This document shows, one piece after another, positions 34,386-45,100 of a stretch of DNA of 64,000 nt. The number at the start of each line of letters is the position of its first letter. Position 1 is the stretch's first letter. The notes below the pieces were generated by a model that worked only from the letters and a program-made list of their open reading frames with translations, was not told the origin of the DNA and did not search any database. Position numbers and translations under genes: made by a program. Source of the DNA: Caldilineaceae bacterium (GTDB lineage: Bacteria; Chloroflexota; Anaerolineae; Caldilineales; Caldilineaceae); assembly GCA_958295845.1 (NCBI GenBank), contig OY282376.1:1625022-1689021 (forward strand), given 5' to 3'.

Positions 34386-35456
34386 TTAGATGACAATGCG
34401 CCGCCCGCTGCGGCTCGATTCGTATGCCGCGTCCACCACCTTGGCGACCCGAATTGCGTCCTCGCCCGTCGCCAGCGGTTCCCCGTAGCCCTGACAGGCA
34501 CTGATAAAGGTGCGCAGGAACGTCTCGCCGGAGGCGCCGCCGTAAGCCGGTGAACTGCCGAATGTGTAGTCAAATGTACGCCGCGGCGCCGATGCCCAGC
34601 TTGGATGCGTGCTCTCTACATTGATGCTACTCGGCGTGCCATTGGAGCTGTATGTTATCCGTCCCAGGCGGCCGTTGACGCTGACATAGGTGTCATAGCC
34701 GGCGGCGTTATGATAGCCGCCTCCGCTCATCGCCAGCATGTACCCTGCGTGAAATGTGCCGACCGCACCCGAAGCGAATCCCAACGTGACCGCAGCCACA
34801 TCCTCCACGTCGATATCCTCGCCGCTGCGCGTGGCGATCTGCGCGGCCACCGACACGATCTCATCCTGCGTGATGTTCAGGATCTGGTCGATATAATGGC
34901 AGCCCAGCCAGGACAAAATCCCGCCGCCGGCCTTATCCTGGTTGAAGAGCCAGTGACTGGGATCACGGACCTGTACCTGAGTCGTCACCATCCGCATTTC
35001 GACGGAAACAAGCTCACCTATCAGCCCCTGCTCGACGATTCGCCTGGCATCCTGGATTGGGGGCAAGGATCGGTTCTGGTAGAAAACACCGAGCTTGCGC
35101 CGCTCGCGCCGAGCCACCGCCGCCACCTCCGCGCTTTCGACCGCAGTCTTGCCAATTGGCTTGTCCGTGATCAAGTGCTTGCCCGCTTCCAAAGCGCGGA
35201 TAAAAATCGGCGGCCCTAAATCGTTGCGCAACGCGCCGACAACAAACAGGATATCCTCCTGGCCCAATACCGACGCCAGATCGGTTGTCGTCCCGCGCAC
35301 CTTTTCGCCCTGGCTTGCAACCGTCGCCTGCAACAGGTCTTCGTCCGGGTCCCACAGGGTGATGCTGGCTACCTCCGATACCGCCTGGAGCGTGCGCAAG
35401 TGGGCCAGTGAGTGTGGATGGGATAGGCCTAAGAGGGCTGCGTGTACTTCTTTCAT
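34386..35456 (-). CDS. Gfo/Idh/MocA family oxidoreductase, atypical nucleotide loop
   Basis: 356 residues from the ATG at 35456, with GGAGG nine bases upstream. The first strand ends in LLGLSHPHSLAHL where most members have GxGxxG, so the dinucleotide loop is altered. The nicotinamide motif is TDKPIGKT in place of EKP. The C-terminal half contains LSWLGCHYIDQIL, the histidine-bearing segment of the active site. Sequence resemblance to the tandem group at 35.7 kb is low. It shares a 278-base divergent promoter region with that group and precedes the GH63-like gene, suggesting a glucoside oxidation or hydrolysis pair. Confidence 0.9.
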   Translation of the reverse strand: MKEVHAALLGLSHPHSLAHLRTLQAVSEVASITLWDPDEDLLQATVASQGEKVRGTTTDLASVLGQEDILFVVGALRNDLGPPIFIRALEAGKHLITDKPIGKTAVESAEVAAVARRERRKLGVFYQNRSLPPIQDARRIVEQGLIGELVSVEMRMVTTQVQVRDPSHWLFNQDKAGGGILSWLGCHYIDQILNITQDEIVSVAAQIATRSGEDIDVEDVAAVTLGFASGAVGTFHAGYMLAMSGGGYHNAAGYDTYVSVNGRLGRITYSSNGTPSSINVESTHPSWASAPRRTFDYTFGSSPAYGGASGETFLRTFISACQGYGEPLATGEDAIRVAKVVDAAYESSRSGRRIVI

Positions 35457-35733
35457 CTTGACTGGCCTCCACTGAATGGTGCTTGACCGGTTCTCTGGAG
35501 CGCCACCGCTTTGACGCCTTCCTGCCTTCCAGGCATGCAAGTGATCCACCCCGGCCAAGGATGGGTGTGAATCCAATCCTGAAATGACGTCGACGGCGGC
35601 ATCAAACGCGGTAGCGTAAATCGGAAGAATACGCTAGCATATCCTAAAGGTGATTCTACCGCCTGTCAACCTGCTACGAATCCCAACGACCGCTTCCAAA
35701 ACTCGCGAAAAGAAATATCCCTGGAGGGATTTC

Positions 35734-36840
35734 ATGTACAGAGCAGCAGTTATCGGTCTGGGACGAATGGGCAGCACTTTCGATGATGAAATACAGCAGG
35801 GCGGCTCGATCTTTCTGCCCTACTGCCATGCGCCCAGCTACGTGGCTTCGCCCCACACCGAGTTGGTCGCCGGCGCCGACCTCCATGCCGAGCAGGGCGC
35901 CATCTTCGCCAAACGCTGGGGCCTCTCTGAAGACCACATCTACGGCGACTATCGGGAGATGCTGGCCGCAGAACGGCCCGACATCGTCAGCATCTGCACC
36001 ACCGCACGCCACCGGGCCCCCATGATGCAGGACGCGATCGAGGCCGGCGTCAAGGCGATCTGGGCCGAAAAACCACTCACCTTGAGTCTTGCCGAAGCCG
36101 ACACAGTCATCGACCTCAGTACCCGCAAGGGCGTCGCCATCGCCGTCAACTGCTCGCGACGCCACAGCCCATTCTTGACCGAAGCTCGCCGCATGGCACA
36201 AACCGGGGAACTGGGCGAACTCCTCCAGATCACCGCCTACGCTGAGTGCCATCTCTCCCACAACGGCAGCCACGCCATCGACACCATGCGTTATCTTGTC
36301 GACGCCGATGTGGAATGGGTATTCGGCGAAATGGAGTCGGACGAAGAAGCGGCAGGTGAGGAAGACCTGAAAGGCAACGGCTACCTGGCTTTCGACAACG
36401 GAGTTCGGGGTTACATTCGTGCCATGCCGACCGGCATCGCGCCATGGGAATTCGATCTCATCGGCACCGAAGGACGCGTCCGTTCACTGGCAAACGGCAC
36501 CGATACCCAGTACTATCGCTGGGTCCCCGGCGGCCTGCGCGATGAGGGATTGCCTGCGCGGGCGCCTTTTCCCTTGCCTTTGAGCATTCAGGGCACGGGA
36601 CTCTCGGTCATCGCCGACCTCGTTAACGCCATAGAGACTGGATCGGACCCACGGTGCTCAGCCGAAGACGGCCGCCAGGCTCTTGAGGTCGCGGTCGCGC
36701 TACGTGAGTCGCACCGCCAGGGCGGCCTACGCGTCGACCTGCCCATCGCCGACCGATCTCTGCGCATTATGTCAGTCGAAATCGGCGGGGACGCCGTCCC
36801 CGCCCGTGTACGGCGGCTGCAACAAGAACCGGCGGCCTAG
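35734..36840 (+). CDS. Gfo/Idh/MocA oxidoreductase, tandem paralogue 1
   Basis: 368 residues from the ATG at 35734, GGAGGG upstream. Rossmann motif AVIGLGRMGSTFDDEI, nicotinamide-site motif AIWAEKPLTLSLAEAD, and active-site histidine segment NGSHAIDTMRYL. The C-terminus VEIGGDAVPARVRRLQQ is shared with the next two proteins. The family oxidises or epimerises sugar hydroxyls with NAD(P). It is the first of four head-to-tail genes, and the first three are close duplicates. The start lies 278 bases from the divergent gene at 35456, a likely promoter region. Confidence 0.93.
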   Translation: MYRAAVIGLGRMGSTFDDEIQQGGSIFLPYCHAPSYVASPHTELVAGADLHAEQGAIFAKRWGLSEDHIYGDYREMLAAERPDIVSICTTARHRAPMMQDAIEAGVKAIWAEKPLTLSLAEADTVIDLSTRKGVAIAVNCSRRHSPFLTEARRMAQTGELGELLQITAYAECHLSHNGSHAIDTMRYLVDADVEWVFGEMESDEEAAGEEDLKGNGYLAFDNGVRGYIRAMPTGIAPWEFDLIGTEGRVRSLANGTDTQYYRWVPGGLRDEGLPARAPFPLPLSIQGTGLSVIADLVNAIETGSDPRCSAEDGRQALEVAVALRESHRQGGLRVDLPIADRSLRIMSVEIGGDAVPARVRRLQQEPAA

Positions 36841-36882
36841 CAGGATACTGTCCGCCCAACGCATTACTTTGGAGATACAGGC

Positions 36883-37992
36883 ATGCCTGAAAAGAGTTTT
36901 CGAGCCGCCGTCATCGGCCTCGGGCGAATGGGCAGCACATTCGACGACGAAATAGAGCAGGGGGGACAGTTTTTCATGCCTTACTGTCATGCCCCCACCT
37001 ACGTGGCCTCACCCCATACCAATCTGGTCGCCGGCGCCGACCCCCACGCGGAGCAGGGCGAGATCTTCGCCGACCGCTGGGGCCTGGAAAGCGGGCAGAT
37101 ATACGCTGACTACCGCGAGATGCTGGAAGCGGAACGCCCCGACTTCGTGAGCCTCTGTACGACCGCACGTCACCGGGCCGCAATCATGATCAATGCCATC
37201 AACGCCGGTGTTAAGGCGATCTGGGCAGAGAAGCCGTTCACACTCAGCCTAACTGAGGCCGATGAAGTGCTCGATCTCTGCGACCGCAAGGGCGTAGCCA
37301 TCGCTGTCAACTGCTCCAGACGCTACAACGTATTCTTCTCCGAAGCGCGCCGCATGGTCGACGAGGGAGAGCTAGGCGACATCCTGCAGATTACCGCCTA
37401 CGCCCAGTGCAACCTCTCCCACAACGGCAGCCATGCCATCGATACCATGAACTATCTCGCCGGCGGCAATGTAGAATGGGCATTCGGCGAGATGGAGTCG
37501 GACGAAAAGGCGACCGCTGATGAAGACCTGATGGGCAACGGCTATTTGGCCTATGACAACGGCGTGCGGGGCTTTCTGCGCGGCACGCCGACAGGCGCCG
37601 CCCCGTGGGAATTCGACCTTATCGGCACAGAGGGACGGGTCCGTTTTCTGGCTCAGGGAATGGAAACGCAGTACTACCGCTGGGTGCCCGGTGGCCTGCG
37701 CGACCAGGGTCTGCCGGCCAGGGCGCCATTCCCACTGCCAACACAAATCCCGAGCATGGGCCTTACCGTGATCGAAGACCTCGTAGACTGCATCGAAACC
37801 GGCAGGCAGCCGCGCTGCTCGGGCAAAGATGGCCGCAAGGCACTGGAGATCGCTATCGCGCTGCGCGAGTCCCACCGCCAGGGCGGCCGGCGCATCGACC
37901 TGCCCCTGGCCGACCGCTCCCTGCGCATTCTGTCAGTCGAAATTGGCGGAGATGCAGTCCCCGCCCGTGTCCGCAGAATGCAACGCACCTAA
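36883..37992 (+). CDS. Gfo/Idh/MocA oxidoreductase, tandem paralogue 2
   Basis: 369 residues. It shares most residues with paralogues 1 and 3, including GLGRMGSTFDDEI, AIWAEKPFTLSLTEAD and HNGSHAIDTMNYL. It differs from paralogue 1 mainly in the C-terminal domain around residues 120-210 and 270-310, which forms part of the substrate pocket. It begins 42 bases after paralogue 1 (GGAG upstream) and was probably transcribed with it. Duplicates with altered pockets would be expected to act on related sugars or epimers. Confidence 0.93.
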   Translation: MPEKSFRAAVIGLGRMGSTFDDEIEQGGQFFMPYCHAPTYVASPHTNLVAGADPHAEQGEIFADRWGLESGQIYADYREMLEAERPDFVSLCTTARHRAAIMINAINAGVKAIWAEKPFTLSLTEADEVLDLCDRKGVAIAVNCSRRYNVFFSEARRMVDEGELGDILQITAYAQCNLSHNGSHAIDTMNYLAGGNVEWAFGEMESDEKATADEDLMGNGYLAYDNGVRGFLRGTPTGAAPWEFDLIGTEGRVRFLAQGMETQYYRWVPGGLRDQGLPARAPFPLPTQIPSMGLTVIEDLVDCIETGRQPRCSGKDGRKALEIAIALRESHRQGGRRIDLPLADRSLRILSVEIGGDAVPARVRRMQRT

Positions 37993-38232
37993 GTTGGCGC
38001 ATGGCATGCTGGAAGAGTGAACTGTCAAGCCCAAGGCTATGACTGATAGGTGAAAGTGACAGCCAGTCCTTCACAGCTTCAAAATTGGTGAAAGGGCATT
38101 CAGCATAAACGCTTACATCGACTATCTCTCTTTGACCACCTTCTATTCTTGCGATTACCGTAGTTAGGCAGCTTAATTCTGTCACGGCAACTGATTACGA
38201 ATCGCCGGCCGTTTCATCCAGGAGAAACAGCA

Positions 38233-39342
38233 ATGTCCGAAAGTACCTATCGCGCCGCCGTCATCGGTCTCGGGCGCATGGGCAGCACTTTCGACGATGA
38301 AATCAGGCAGGGCGGACAGTTCTTTATGCCCTACTGTCACGCCCCCACCTATGTGGCCTCCCCGCATACCGACCTGGTCGCCGGCGCCGACCCCCACGCC
38401 GAGCAGGGCGCGATCTTTGCCGACCGCTGGGGCCTTGAAGACAGCCAAATCTATGCCGACTACCGCGAAATGCTGGAGGCAGAGCGGCCCGATTTCGTTA
38501 GTATGTGCACCACCGCCCGCCACCGCGCCGCAATTATGATCGATGCCATCAACGCCGGGGTCAAGGCGATCTGGGCAGAGAAGCCTTTCACTCTCAGCCT
38601 TGCCGAAGCCGACGAAGTGATCGAGCTCGCTGCGCGCAAAGGCGTAGCCGTCGCCGTAAACTGCTCCCGCCGCTACAATGTATTCTTTACAGAAGCGCGC
38701 CGTATGGTAGAAGAAGGTGAGCTGGGCGAGCTATTGCAGATCACCGCCTACACACAATGCAACCTGTCCTCCAACGGCAGTCACGCCATCGACACCATGC
38801 GCTACCTGGTTGGCGGCGACGTGGAGTGGGTTTTCGGCGAGATGGAGTCGGACGAGAAGGCGGCCGGCGATGAAGACCTGATGGGCAACGGCTACATGGT
38901 GTTCGACAACGGAGTGCGCGGCTTCCTTCGCGGCACGGCTACCGGCGCCGCCCCATGGGAATTCGACCTGATCGGCACAGAGGGCCGCGTCCGTTCCCTG
39001 GCCCAGGGCATGGAAACCCAGTACTACCGCTGGGTCCCTGGAGGGCCGCGCGGCCGTAACCTGCCGGCGCGCGCACCATTCCCTCTGCCCACAAGCGTCC
39101 CCAGCATGGGCTTTGCCATCATCGAGGACCTTGTTCACTGTATAGACAGCGGAGAGCCGCCCCGTTGCTCTGATGTGGACGGACGCAAAGCGCTGGAGAT
39201 CGCGATCGCGTTGCGCGAGTCGCACCGCCAGGGCGGCCGTCGCGTAGACCTGCCGCTATCCGATCGCTCCCAGCGTATTCTGTCCTCCGAAATCGCTCAA
39301 GATGCCTTGCCCGCCCGCGTTCGCAGACTCAGTAGACAGTGA
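38233..39342 (+). CDS. Gfo/Idh/MocA oxidoreductase, tandem paralogue 3
   Basis: 369 residues, very close to paralogue 2 over the whole length (shared GGQFFMPYCHAPTYVASPHT, AIWAEKPFTLSLAEAD, NGSHAIDTMRYLVGGD). The start follows CAGGAGAAACAGC. A 240-base gap separates it from paralogue 2, much longer than the gap between 1 and 2; a weak TTGCGA/CTTAAT pair in it suggests a separate promoter. The last residues, SSEIAQDALPARVRRL, differ from the VEIGGDAVPARV ending of the first two. Confidence 0.93.
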   Translation: MSESTYRAAVIGLGRMGSTFDDEIRQGGQFFMPYCHAPTYVASPHTDLVAGADPHAEQGAIFADRWGLEDSQIYADYREMLEAERPDFVSMCTTARHRAAIMIDAINAGVKAIWAEKPFTLSLAEADEVIELAARKGVAVAVNCSRRYNVFFTEARRMVEEGELGELLQITAYTQCNLSSNGSHAIDTMRYLVGGDVEWVFGEMESDEKAAGDEDLMGNGYMVFDNGVRGFLRGTATGAAPWEFDLIGTEGRVRSLAQGMETQYYRWVPGGPRGRNLPARAPFPLPTSVPSMGFAIIEDLVHCIDSGEPPRCSDVDGRKALEIAIALRESHRQGGRRVDLPLSDRSQRILSSEIAQDALPARVRRLSRQ

Positions 39343-39403
39343 CCTGCAGTTCGTAACTTGATGCCGCTCACACCTAAAACCGTTGTCTTCTGGAGAAATT
39401 AAC

Positions 39404-40435
39404 ATGACCGACAAAATCTACCGCGTCGCCATAGTCGGACTGGGTCGAATGGGCAGCACAATCGACGACGAGTTCCCTGACAGGAGTCCCCCCTACTCGG
39501 TCGCGGCCTCATGCAAAGCCAGCGATCGCCTGCAGATTGTCGCCGGAGCCGACATCGATGCTGCCAAGCGGGCGGCCTTCTCAGAGCGATGGGGCGTCGA
39601 CGCGCTCTACGAGGACTACATAGAGATGATCCGCCAGGAAGATCCCGACATGGTTGCCGTCTGCACCCGCGGCCATCTGCACGCTGAGATGGCGACGCGG
39701 GCCGCCGAAGAGGGTGTCCGCCTGATCTTCTGCGAAAAGGCAATCGCCTGTTCCATGGAGGAGGCCGATGGGATCCTCAAGGCGGTCCAGGAAAACGGCT
39801 CCCTGTTCAACTCCGGAGTCCTGCGTCGCTTCAATCTGCGCTATCACCAGGCGCGTGACCTAATCAGAAATGGCGAGATCGGCGAGCCCAAGGCCGCTAT
39901 CCACTATGCCAGCACCAATCTTCTCCACGGCCACATCCATTCGATAGACACCCTCAGTTTCCTCTTGGACGACCCCGCAGTGGAGAGCATCTGGGGAGAG
40001 CTCAACACAATAGACCATCGTATCCCCGACAATCGCCTGGATGAGGATCCCTACGGGATCTTCCAGTTGACCTTTGCAAACGGCGTTGCCGCCACCAGCG
40101 TTCCAGCCGGCAATTGGGAATTCGAGGTTATGGGCGACGCCGGCAGCGTGCGCGTGTTTGACAATGGAATGGGGCTGCAACTTCGGAAAAACCTGGCTGG
40201 AAAGGCACGCATTGCCGCCGATGTTCCCGTCGAGCAGGTCGCTGAAAACAGTGCGACACAGTACTGCCTGGAAGACCTGGTTCTGGCACACGAAGAGGGC
40301 CGGCAAACTCTCGGACATGTCGAGGTCGCCCATCATTTGACCGAAGTCTGCTTGGCGCTGGCCGAGAGCCACCGTCAGGAAAGGCGCATCAGCTTGCCGC
40401 TCGAGAACCGTTCGCTCTACATCTTCCACCGCTGA
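39404..40435 (+). CDS. Gfo/Idh/MocA oxidoreductase, tandem paralogue 4 (divergent)
   Basis: 343 residues from the ATG at 39404 (GGAG upstream). It keeps the AIVGLGRMGSTIDDEF start of the tandem group but is shorter, and differs elsewhere: the nicotinamide motif is LIFCEKAIACSMEEAD, with alanine where the others have proline, and the active-site segment is LHGHIHSIDTLSFL. It is therefore an older duplicate with a changed cofactor and substrate site. It starts 62 bases after paralogue 3 and ends 73 bases before the PhyH gene. Confidence 0.92.
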   Translation: MTDKIYRVAIVGLGRMGSTIDDEFPDRSPPYSVAASCKASDRLQIVAGADIDAAKRAAFSERWGVDALYEDYIEMIRQEDPDMVAVCTRGHLHAEMATRAAEEGVRLIFCEKAIACSMEEADGILKAVQENGSLFNSGVLRRFNLRYHQARDLIRNGEIGEPKAAIHYASTNLLHGHIHSIDTLSFLLDDPAVESIWGELNTIDHRIPDNRLDEDPYGIFQLTFANGVAATSVPAGNWEFEVMGDAGSVRVFDNGMGLQLRKNLAGKARIAADVPVEQVAENSATQYCLEDLVLAHEEGRQTLGHVEVAHHLTEVCLALAESHRQERRISLPLENRSLYIFHR

Positions 40436-40507
40436 AGAATGTAGAGAGTAGAAGCTGGATTCGCTCAGCCCATGTAAGCACTATCTACTCAGATAGGGAG
40501 AATGACC

Positions 40508-41350
40508 ATGACAAAGGTGAAAGTCGACGATCGTGACTGGTCCAAACTGAGCTTCGGTCAACACGTCTATCAGCTTGAAGTAGAGGGTTACACCGTCGTC
40601 CCCGACCTCCTCTCAACAGAACACCTGGATCGTCTGCGAGCGCAGACAACTCAACTGGATACGTTCGGGGTGGACTATAGCGAAAAGCAGCAGGTGCGCC
40701 CGAAAGTCCATTTCGCGGGCGGAGAGGTCACGGACCTGATAGCGCATCCTCCTACGATCCAGTTTCTGGAACGGCTGTTTGGTGACGAGATCGTGTTCAT
40801 GTCCTACGCCTACGCCCGCTCAGAACCGGGTCATCCCGGCATCAGCCTTCACACCGATGGCCAGCCGTATGGGTCTAAAATATTCGGCTACGAGGGCAGC
40901 TGCCCTTGTATGGTCCGCGTGCTCTACTACCTCCAGGAACTGACGGAAGAGGTCTCTCCATTTCGCGTGATTCCTCGTTCTCATCTCGTCATGCACGCGC
41001 ACGGAAACCCCTACGTCCGCTATGAGTCCCACCCTGAAGAGGTCATGGTGACAGCCCCGGCCGGATCAGCTGTGCTCATCAACCATCGCGTCTTCCATGG
41101 AAACTTCCCCAATGTGGGGGACTACGCCCGCGAGCTCCTGGCAATCGCATACCGTCCGGCGTGGGCCGGACCGGTCGAAGAAGAGGTCGAGCAGTGGCCG
41201 GCTGAAGATGTGGCGAATCTGCCGCCAGAAGTCAAGAAATACTTCATCGACCGCAATGTCCGAAAATGGGAGTACGGCGGAGGCAACAAGCCCGCCAACA
41301 TGGCCAGCGAAGCCCCCGGCATCAACCCCAGCCGCTGGGAGCTGGCATAG
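40508..41350 (+). CDS. Phytanoyl-CoA dioxygenase (PhyH) family protein, second copy
   Basis: 280 residues from the ATG at 40508, whose GGGAG lies seven bases upstream; the ATG at 40502 is too close to it. Fe(II) ligands are His115 and Asp117 in LHTDGQ and His197 in RVFHGN; Arg208 is the expected 2-oxoglutarate ligand. Some other PhyH enzymes modify sugars or secondary metabolites; the substrate is unknown here. Position directly after four sugar oxidoreductases suggests hydroxylation of a related compound. The final ~40 residues (YGGGNKPANMASEAPG) are polar and probably a flexible tail. Confidence 0.92.
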   Translation: MTKVKVDDRDWSKLSFGQHVYQLEVEGYTVVPDLLSTEHLDRLRAQTTQLDTFGVDYSEKQQVRPKVHFAGGEVTDLIAHPPTIQFLERLFGDEIVFMSYAYARSEPGHPGISLHTDGQPYGSKIFGYEGSCPCMVRVLYYLQELTEEVSPFRVIPRSHLVMHAHGNPYVRYESHPEEVMVTAPAGSAVLINHRVFHGNFPNVGDYARELLAIAYRPAWAGPVEEEVEQWPAEDVANLPPEVKKYFIDRNVRKWEYGGGNKPANMASEAPGINPSRWELA

Positions 41351-41426
41351 CGAAATCCGGCGAAACGGGCATATCCGTTCACAAGAATGCACTCCGTTCT
41401 TCATCTGCTTGGGAAAGGAGGGCCGG

Positions 41427-42059
41427 ATGCAGATTCCGGGCGAAACCGTAGAAGTTCCTGAAATCCCATGGCAACTAAACGTCGAACTGCCTGCACAGAG
41501 CAGCGCATTGATAGTCGTCGACATGCAGAACGATTTTGTCAAAGAAGGCGGCGCACTGGTCGTGCCTGACGCCGCCGCCACCCTCGACAGTCTGCAAACG
41601 CTCCTGGCCCGCGCCCGCCGCGCCGGCGTGCGCATCGCCTACACGCAGGACAGCCACTTCTCCGGCGATCCCGAATGGGAAATCTGGCCTCGCCACTGTG
41701 AAACCAACAGTTGGGGCTGGCAGATCGTTGAAGAGCTGGCCCCGCAACCGGAAGATCTGGTCTGCCAGAAAAGCCGCTACGACGGCTTCTATGGAACGTG
41801 GCTGGAGCACTTCCTGACCAATGTCTGGAAGGTGCGAAATCTCGTCATCGTCGGAACCGTATCCAGTATCTGCGTGCTCCACACGGCTGCTTCAGCCGGC
41901 CTGCGCTGGTTCTCCGTCGTCGTGCCTGCCGACTGCATTTCAGCCTTGACCGAGTTCGACCAGGCACTTACCCTCCGGCAGGTCTCCTGGCTCTATACCG
42001 GCAGCGTGACCAAGACAGCCGAGGCCATCTCTTTCAGCAACAGCGCAAATGACCAGTAA
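41427..42059 (+). CDS. Isochorismatase-family cysteine hydrolase
   Basis: 210 residues from the ATG at 41427, GGAGG upstream; the open frame to 41097 overlaps PhyH and is not real. The catalytic triad is Asp32 (VDMQNDF), Lys115 (QKSRYDGF) and Cys149 (SSICVLHTA). The family hydrolyses amides such as nicotinamide, biuret or ureido acids, or isochorismate. No nicotinamide or siderophore genes are near, so the substrate is unassigned. It ends the rightward sugar block; dinG starts 54 bases later. Confidence 0.92.
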   Translation: MQIPGETVEVPEIPWQLNVELPAQSSALIVVDMQNDFVKEGGALVVPDAAATLDSLQTLLARARRAGVRIAYTQDSHFSGDPEWEIWPRHCETNSWGWQIVEELAPQPEDLVCQKSRYDGFYGTWLEHFLTNVWKVRNLVIVGTVSSICVLHTAASAGLRWFSVVVPADCISALTEFDQALTLRQVSWLYTGSVTKTAEAISFSNSANDQ

Positions 42060-42113
42060 CCGGCTGTTCGTGATCCTGCATCCTAACAACCCCATTCCCG
42101 CAGCCGCCTGAAT

Positions 42114-45100
42114 ATGGCTCCCCGTACCTTCGTCGCCTTCGATCTGGAAACAACCGGACTAAACCCAAAACGAGATGCCATAATCGAGTTCGGAGCCGTG
42201 CGCTTTCAACAAGGCGGCCCGCGTGATTACTACTCGACCTGCATCAACCCCGGGCGCCCTCTCCCCGTACGCATCCAACAGCTTACCGGCATCCGCCCCG
42301 CCGACATTGCCGACGCGCCCGCAATAGAGGAAGTCATCCCTGAGATTCTGAGCTTCTTCGCGAACGGCGCGCAGGCCGTCGTCGCCCACAGCGCCGGATT
42401 CGACGTCTCCTTCCTGCGCGCAGCCGGCATTAAGCTGAATGTGCCCGTTCTCGACACCTACGAGCTGGCCACGATTCTCCTGCCAGGACAGGATAGCTAC
42501 AGTCTGGGCGAACTGTGCAAGGTGCTCTCGATTCCTCTGGAGGAGGCCCACAGGGCAGGCCACGACGCCGAGGCGACTGCCGAGCTGCTTCTTCGCCTTC
42601 TTGAGCGAATCAGTGTGATTCCCGAAACCGTACTGGAGACTCTGAGCGAAGCCGGTCGCGGGAGCAAGTGGGGCCCTACCATCCTGTTTGACGACGAGCT
42701 GCGCCGCCGGGAGCAGGCGGGTCTGGACGGGAATCGTGATGAACTGACCAGACCGGTCCGGCGCACCGTTTCCGCACTTTCCCCTCTCACACCAGACCCG
42801 TCACCACGAGAAGTTGCCGGCGATTTCCTGTTCGCGGCTCTTTCTGAAGAAGGCCCCCTTGCGACGGAATTCGACGCCGAGTCGGGCACCGCGTTCGAGA
42901 CGCGCGACGGCCAGCTGCAGATGGCACAGCAGACCCTGGACGCGCTCAACCGGGGCGATCACAAAATCATCGAAGCGGGTACCGGAACGGGCAAGAGCCT
43001 TGCATATCTCCTGCCCGCCGCAGCCTGGGCGATGTGCAACGAAAACCGTGTCGTCATCGCTACCCATACGCTTCCCCTGCAGGACCAGTTACTGGAGAAG
43101 GAGCTTCCCCGCGTGGCCCAGGTCCTGGCCGACCTTGGCCCGCACCTGGATGGCGGCCACAGCCGCGACGTCCGCGCAATGACACTGAAAGGCCGGTCCC
43201 GCTACCTGTGTACGCGCCGGCTTGCCAACTGGTTGGACGCAACCCGCGCTGGCGGCGGCCTATTTGCCGAGAGCCTGACCCCCCTTGAATTGCGCTTCCT
43301 GGCCAAGCTGTTGGTCTGGCTGCCGCATACCCAGAGCGGCGACCTCAGCGAGCTACCGATTCATGACCGGCAAGAGCGGGCCCTCATGGCCCACGTTGCT
43401 TCCCATGCAGACGAATGTAGCCTGGAACGGTGTGCTTTCGGACGCCCCACAGCACGCCACGACTTTCTCGGCGGCCGCTACCGTGACTTCTACCTGGAAG
43501 CCCACGGACAGGCAATTTCCGCCCATCTGCTGGTCGTTAACCACGCTCTCCTCTTGGCCGACGTCGCCGCAGGCGGCCAGGTCCTGCCCGAATACGACGC
43601 ACTTATCGTGGACGAAGCCCATCACCTCGAAGGCGCGGCGACCGACCAGTTTACACGGCAGGTCGATCTGCGCATGCTGACCTACCTCCTTGACGGACTG
43701 GATAGAGCAGTCAACCACTTGGCCGCCCACTTGGGTCAAGACCATCTGCAAAATCTGGCCACGCAAGTAGCGACGACCAGCCAGGATCTGCGCAGCAGCC
43801 TCCCTCCCTTCGCCGAAGCCCTCTACGAGTTCGTCCTGCGTCATGCCGAGACCAAGGCTCCCGCACGCGGTCCCACCACCTATCCGCAACAAGTAGCTCT
43901 GGATAGCCGCATGCGGGCCCAGCCAGCCTGGAGCGAAATCGAAATCGAGTGGGATGAAATAAGCCGGAGTATCGGCCGCGTCTTGGGTCGTCTGACGGAG
44001 CTGGCGGAACGGCTGGACGCATCCCAATGGTGGCAATACGAAGACGAATCCGGGAACACGTCCGCCGCTGGCAACGGCACTGCGCATGCCCTGCAGACCC
44101 TCCACTACGGCCAGACCGATCTCGCCGACCTTCTGCAGGTTGCGGACGATGTCATACTGCGTCCCCTCAGCCACCAGGAAGAGTCTGTTGCCTGGCTGGA
44201 GTTGTCCGAGAGCGGGAGGTCTTCGACCCGCCGCAGTACTCGTTCGCGCCGCGAAGCCGACACTGTCATCTTGCGCAGCGCGCCGATACAAGTCGGCGAG
44301 AAACTGTCTTCGGAACTCTTCAAAAAAAAGCGGGCGGTCGTCCTGACCGGCGCAACGCTCCAGGCCGGCGATCACTTCGACTATCTGCGCGATCGATTGG
44401 GTTGTTGGGACGCCAACGGGTCCGTAATCGACAGCCCTTTTGACTACAAACGTAACGCGCTCCTGTACCTGCCCAGCGACATGCCCCCGCCCCACCACCA
44501 CAGCTACCAGCCCGCCCTGGAGGAGGCAATCCAACAGGCTGCGCTCGCCGCGGGAGGCAGAACGCTCGTCCTCTTTACCAGCCACAGCCATCTGCGCGCC
44601 AGCGCCGACGCCATACGCACGCCCCTCGCTGCCGCCGGGCTGACCGTGATTCAGCAAGGGGAAGGCGGCCGCCGCCGCAACCTGCGCGACTTTCGCGCCA
44701 ATCCGAATTCGGTCTTGATGGGAACCAGCAGCTACTGGGAAGGGATCGATCTACCCGGCGATCAGCTAGTCTGCCTGATCATCGTCCGCCTGCCCTTCGC
44801 CGTGCCCACCGACCCACTCTACGCCGCCCGTAGCCAACTCTACGAAGACGCCTTCCACGAGTATGCCGTGCCCGAGGCCGTCATCCGTCTGCGCCAGGGA
44901 TTTGGCCGCCTGATCCGCAGCACCACCGATCGCGGCATCGTCGTACTGCTGGACAGCCGCCTGTGGCAGCGTAACTATGGCCACGCCTTCCTCGACGCGC
45001 TGCCAAACTGCACCAGGCGCCAGAGCCCGCTTTCCCACCTGGGTGAAGCAGTGCACGGCTGGCTGAACGATTCGGCACAAATGCGTTCCACAACTGAGAT

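Noticed and set aside
37993-38232. Possible small gene or promoter between tandem paralogues 2 and 3
   Set aside because: No frame with a start signal; the TTGCGA/CTTAAT pair is too weak to list as a promoter.
43353-44657. 434-codon minus-strand frame inside dinG
   Set aside because: The plus-strand frame has Walker A, DEAH and exonuclease motifs; the antisense frame has none.
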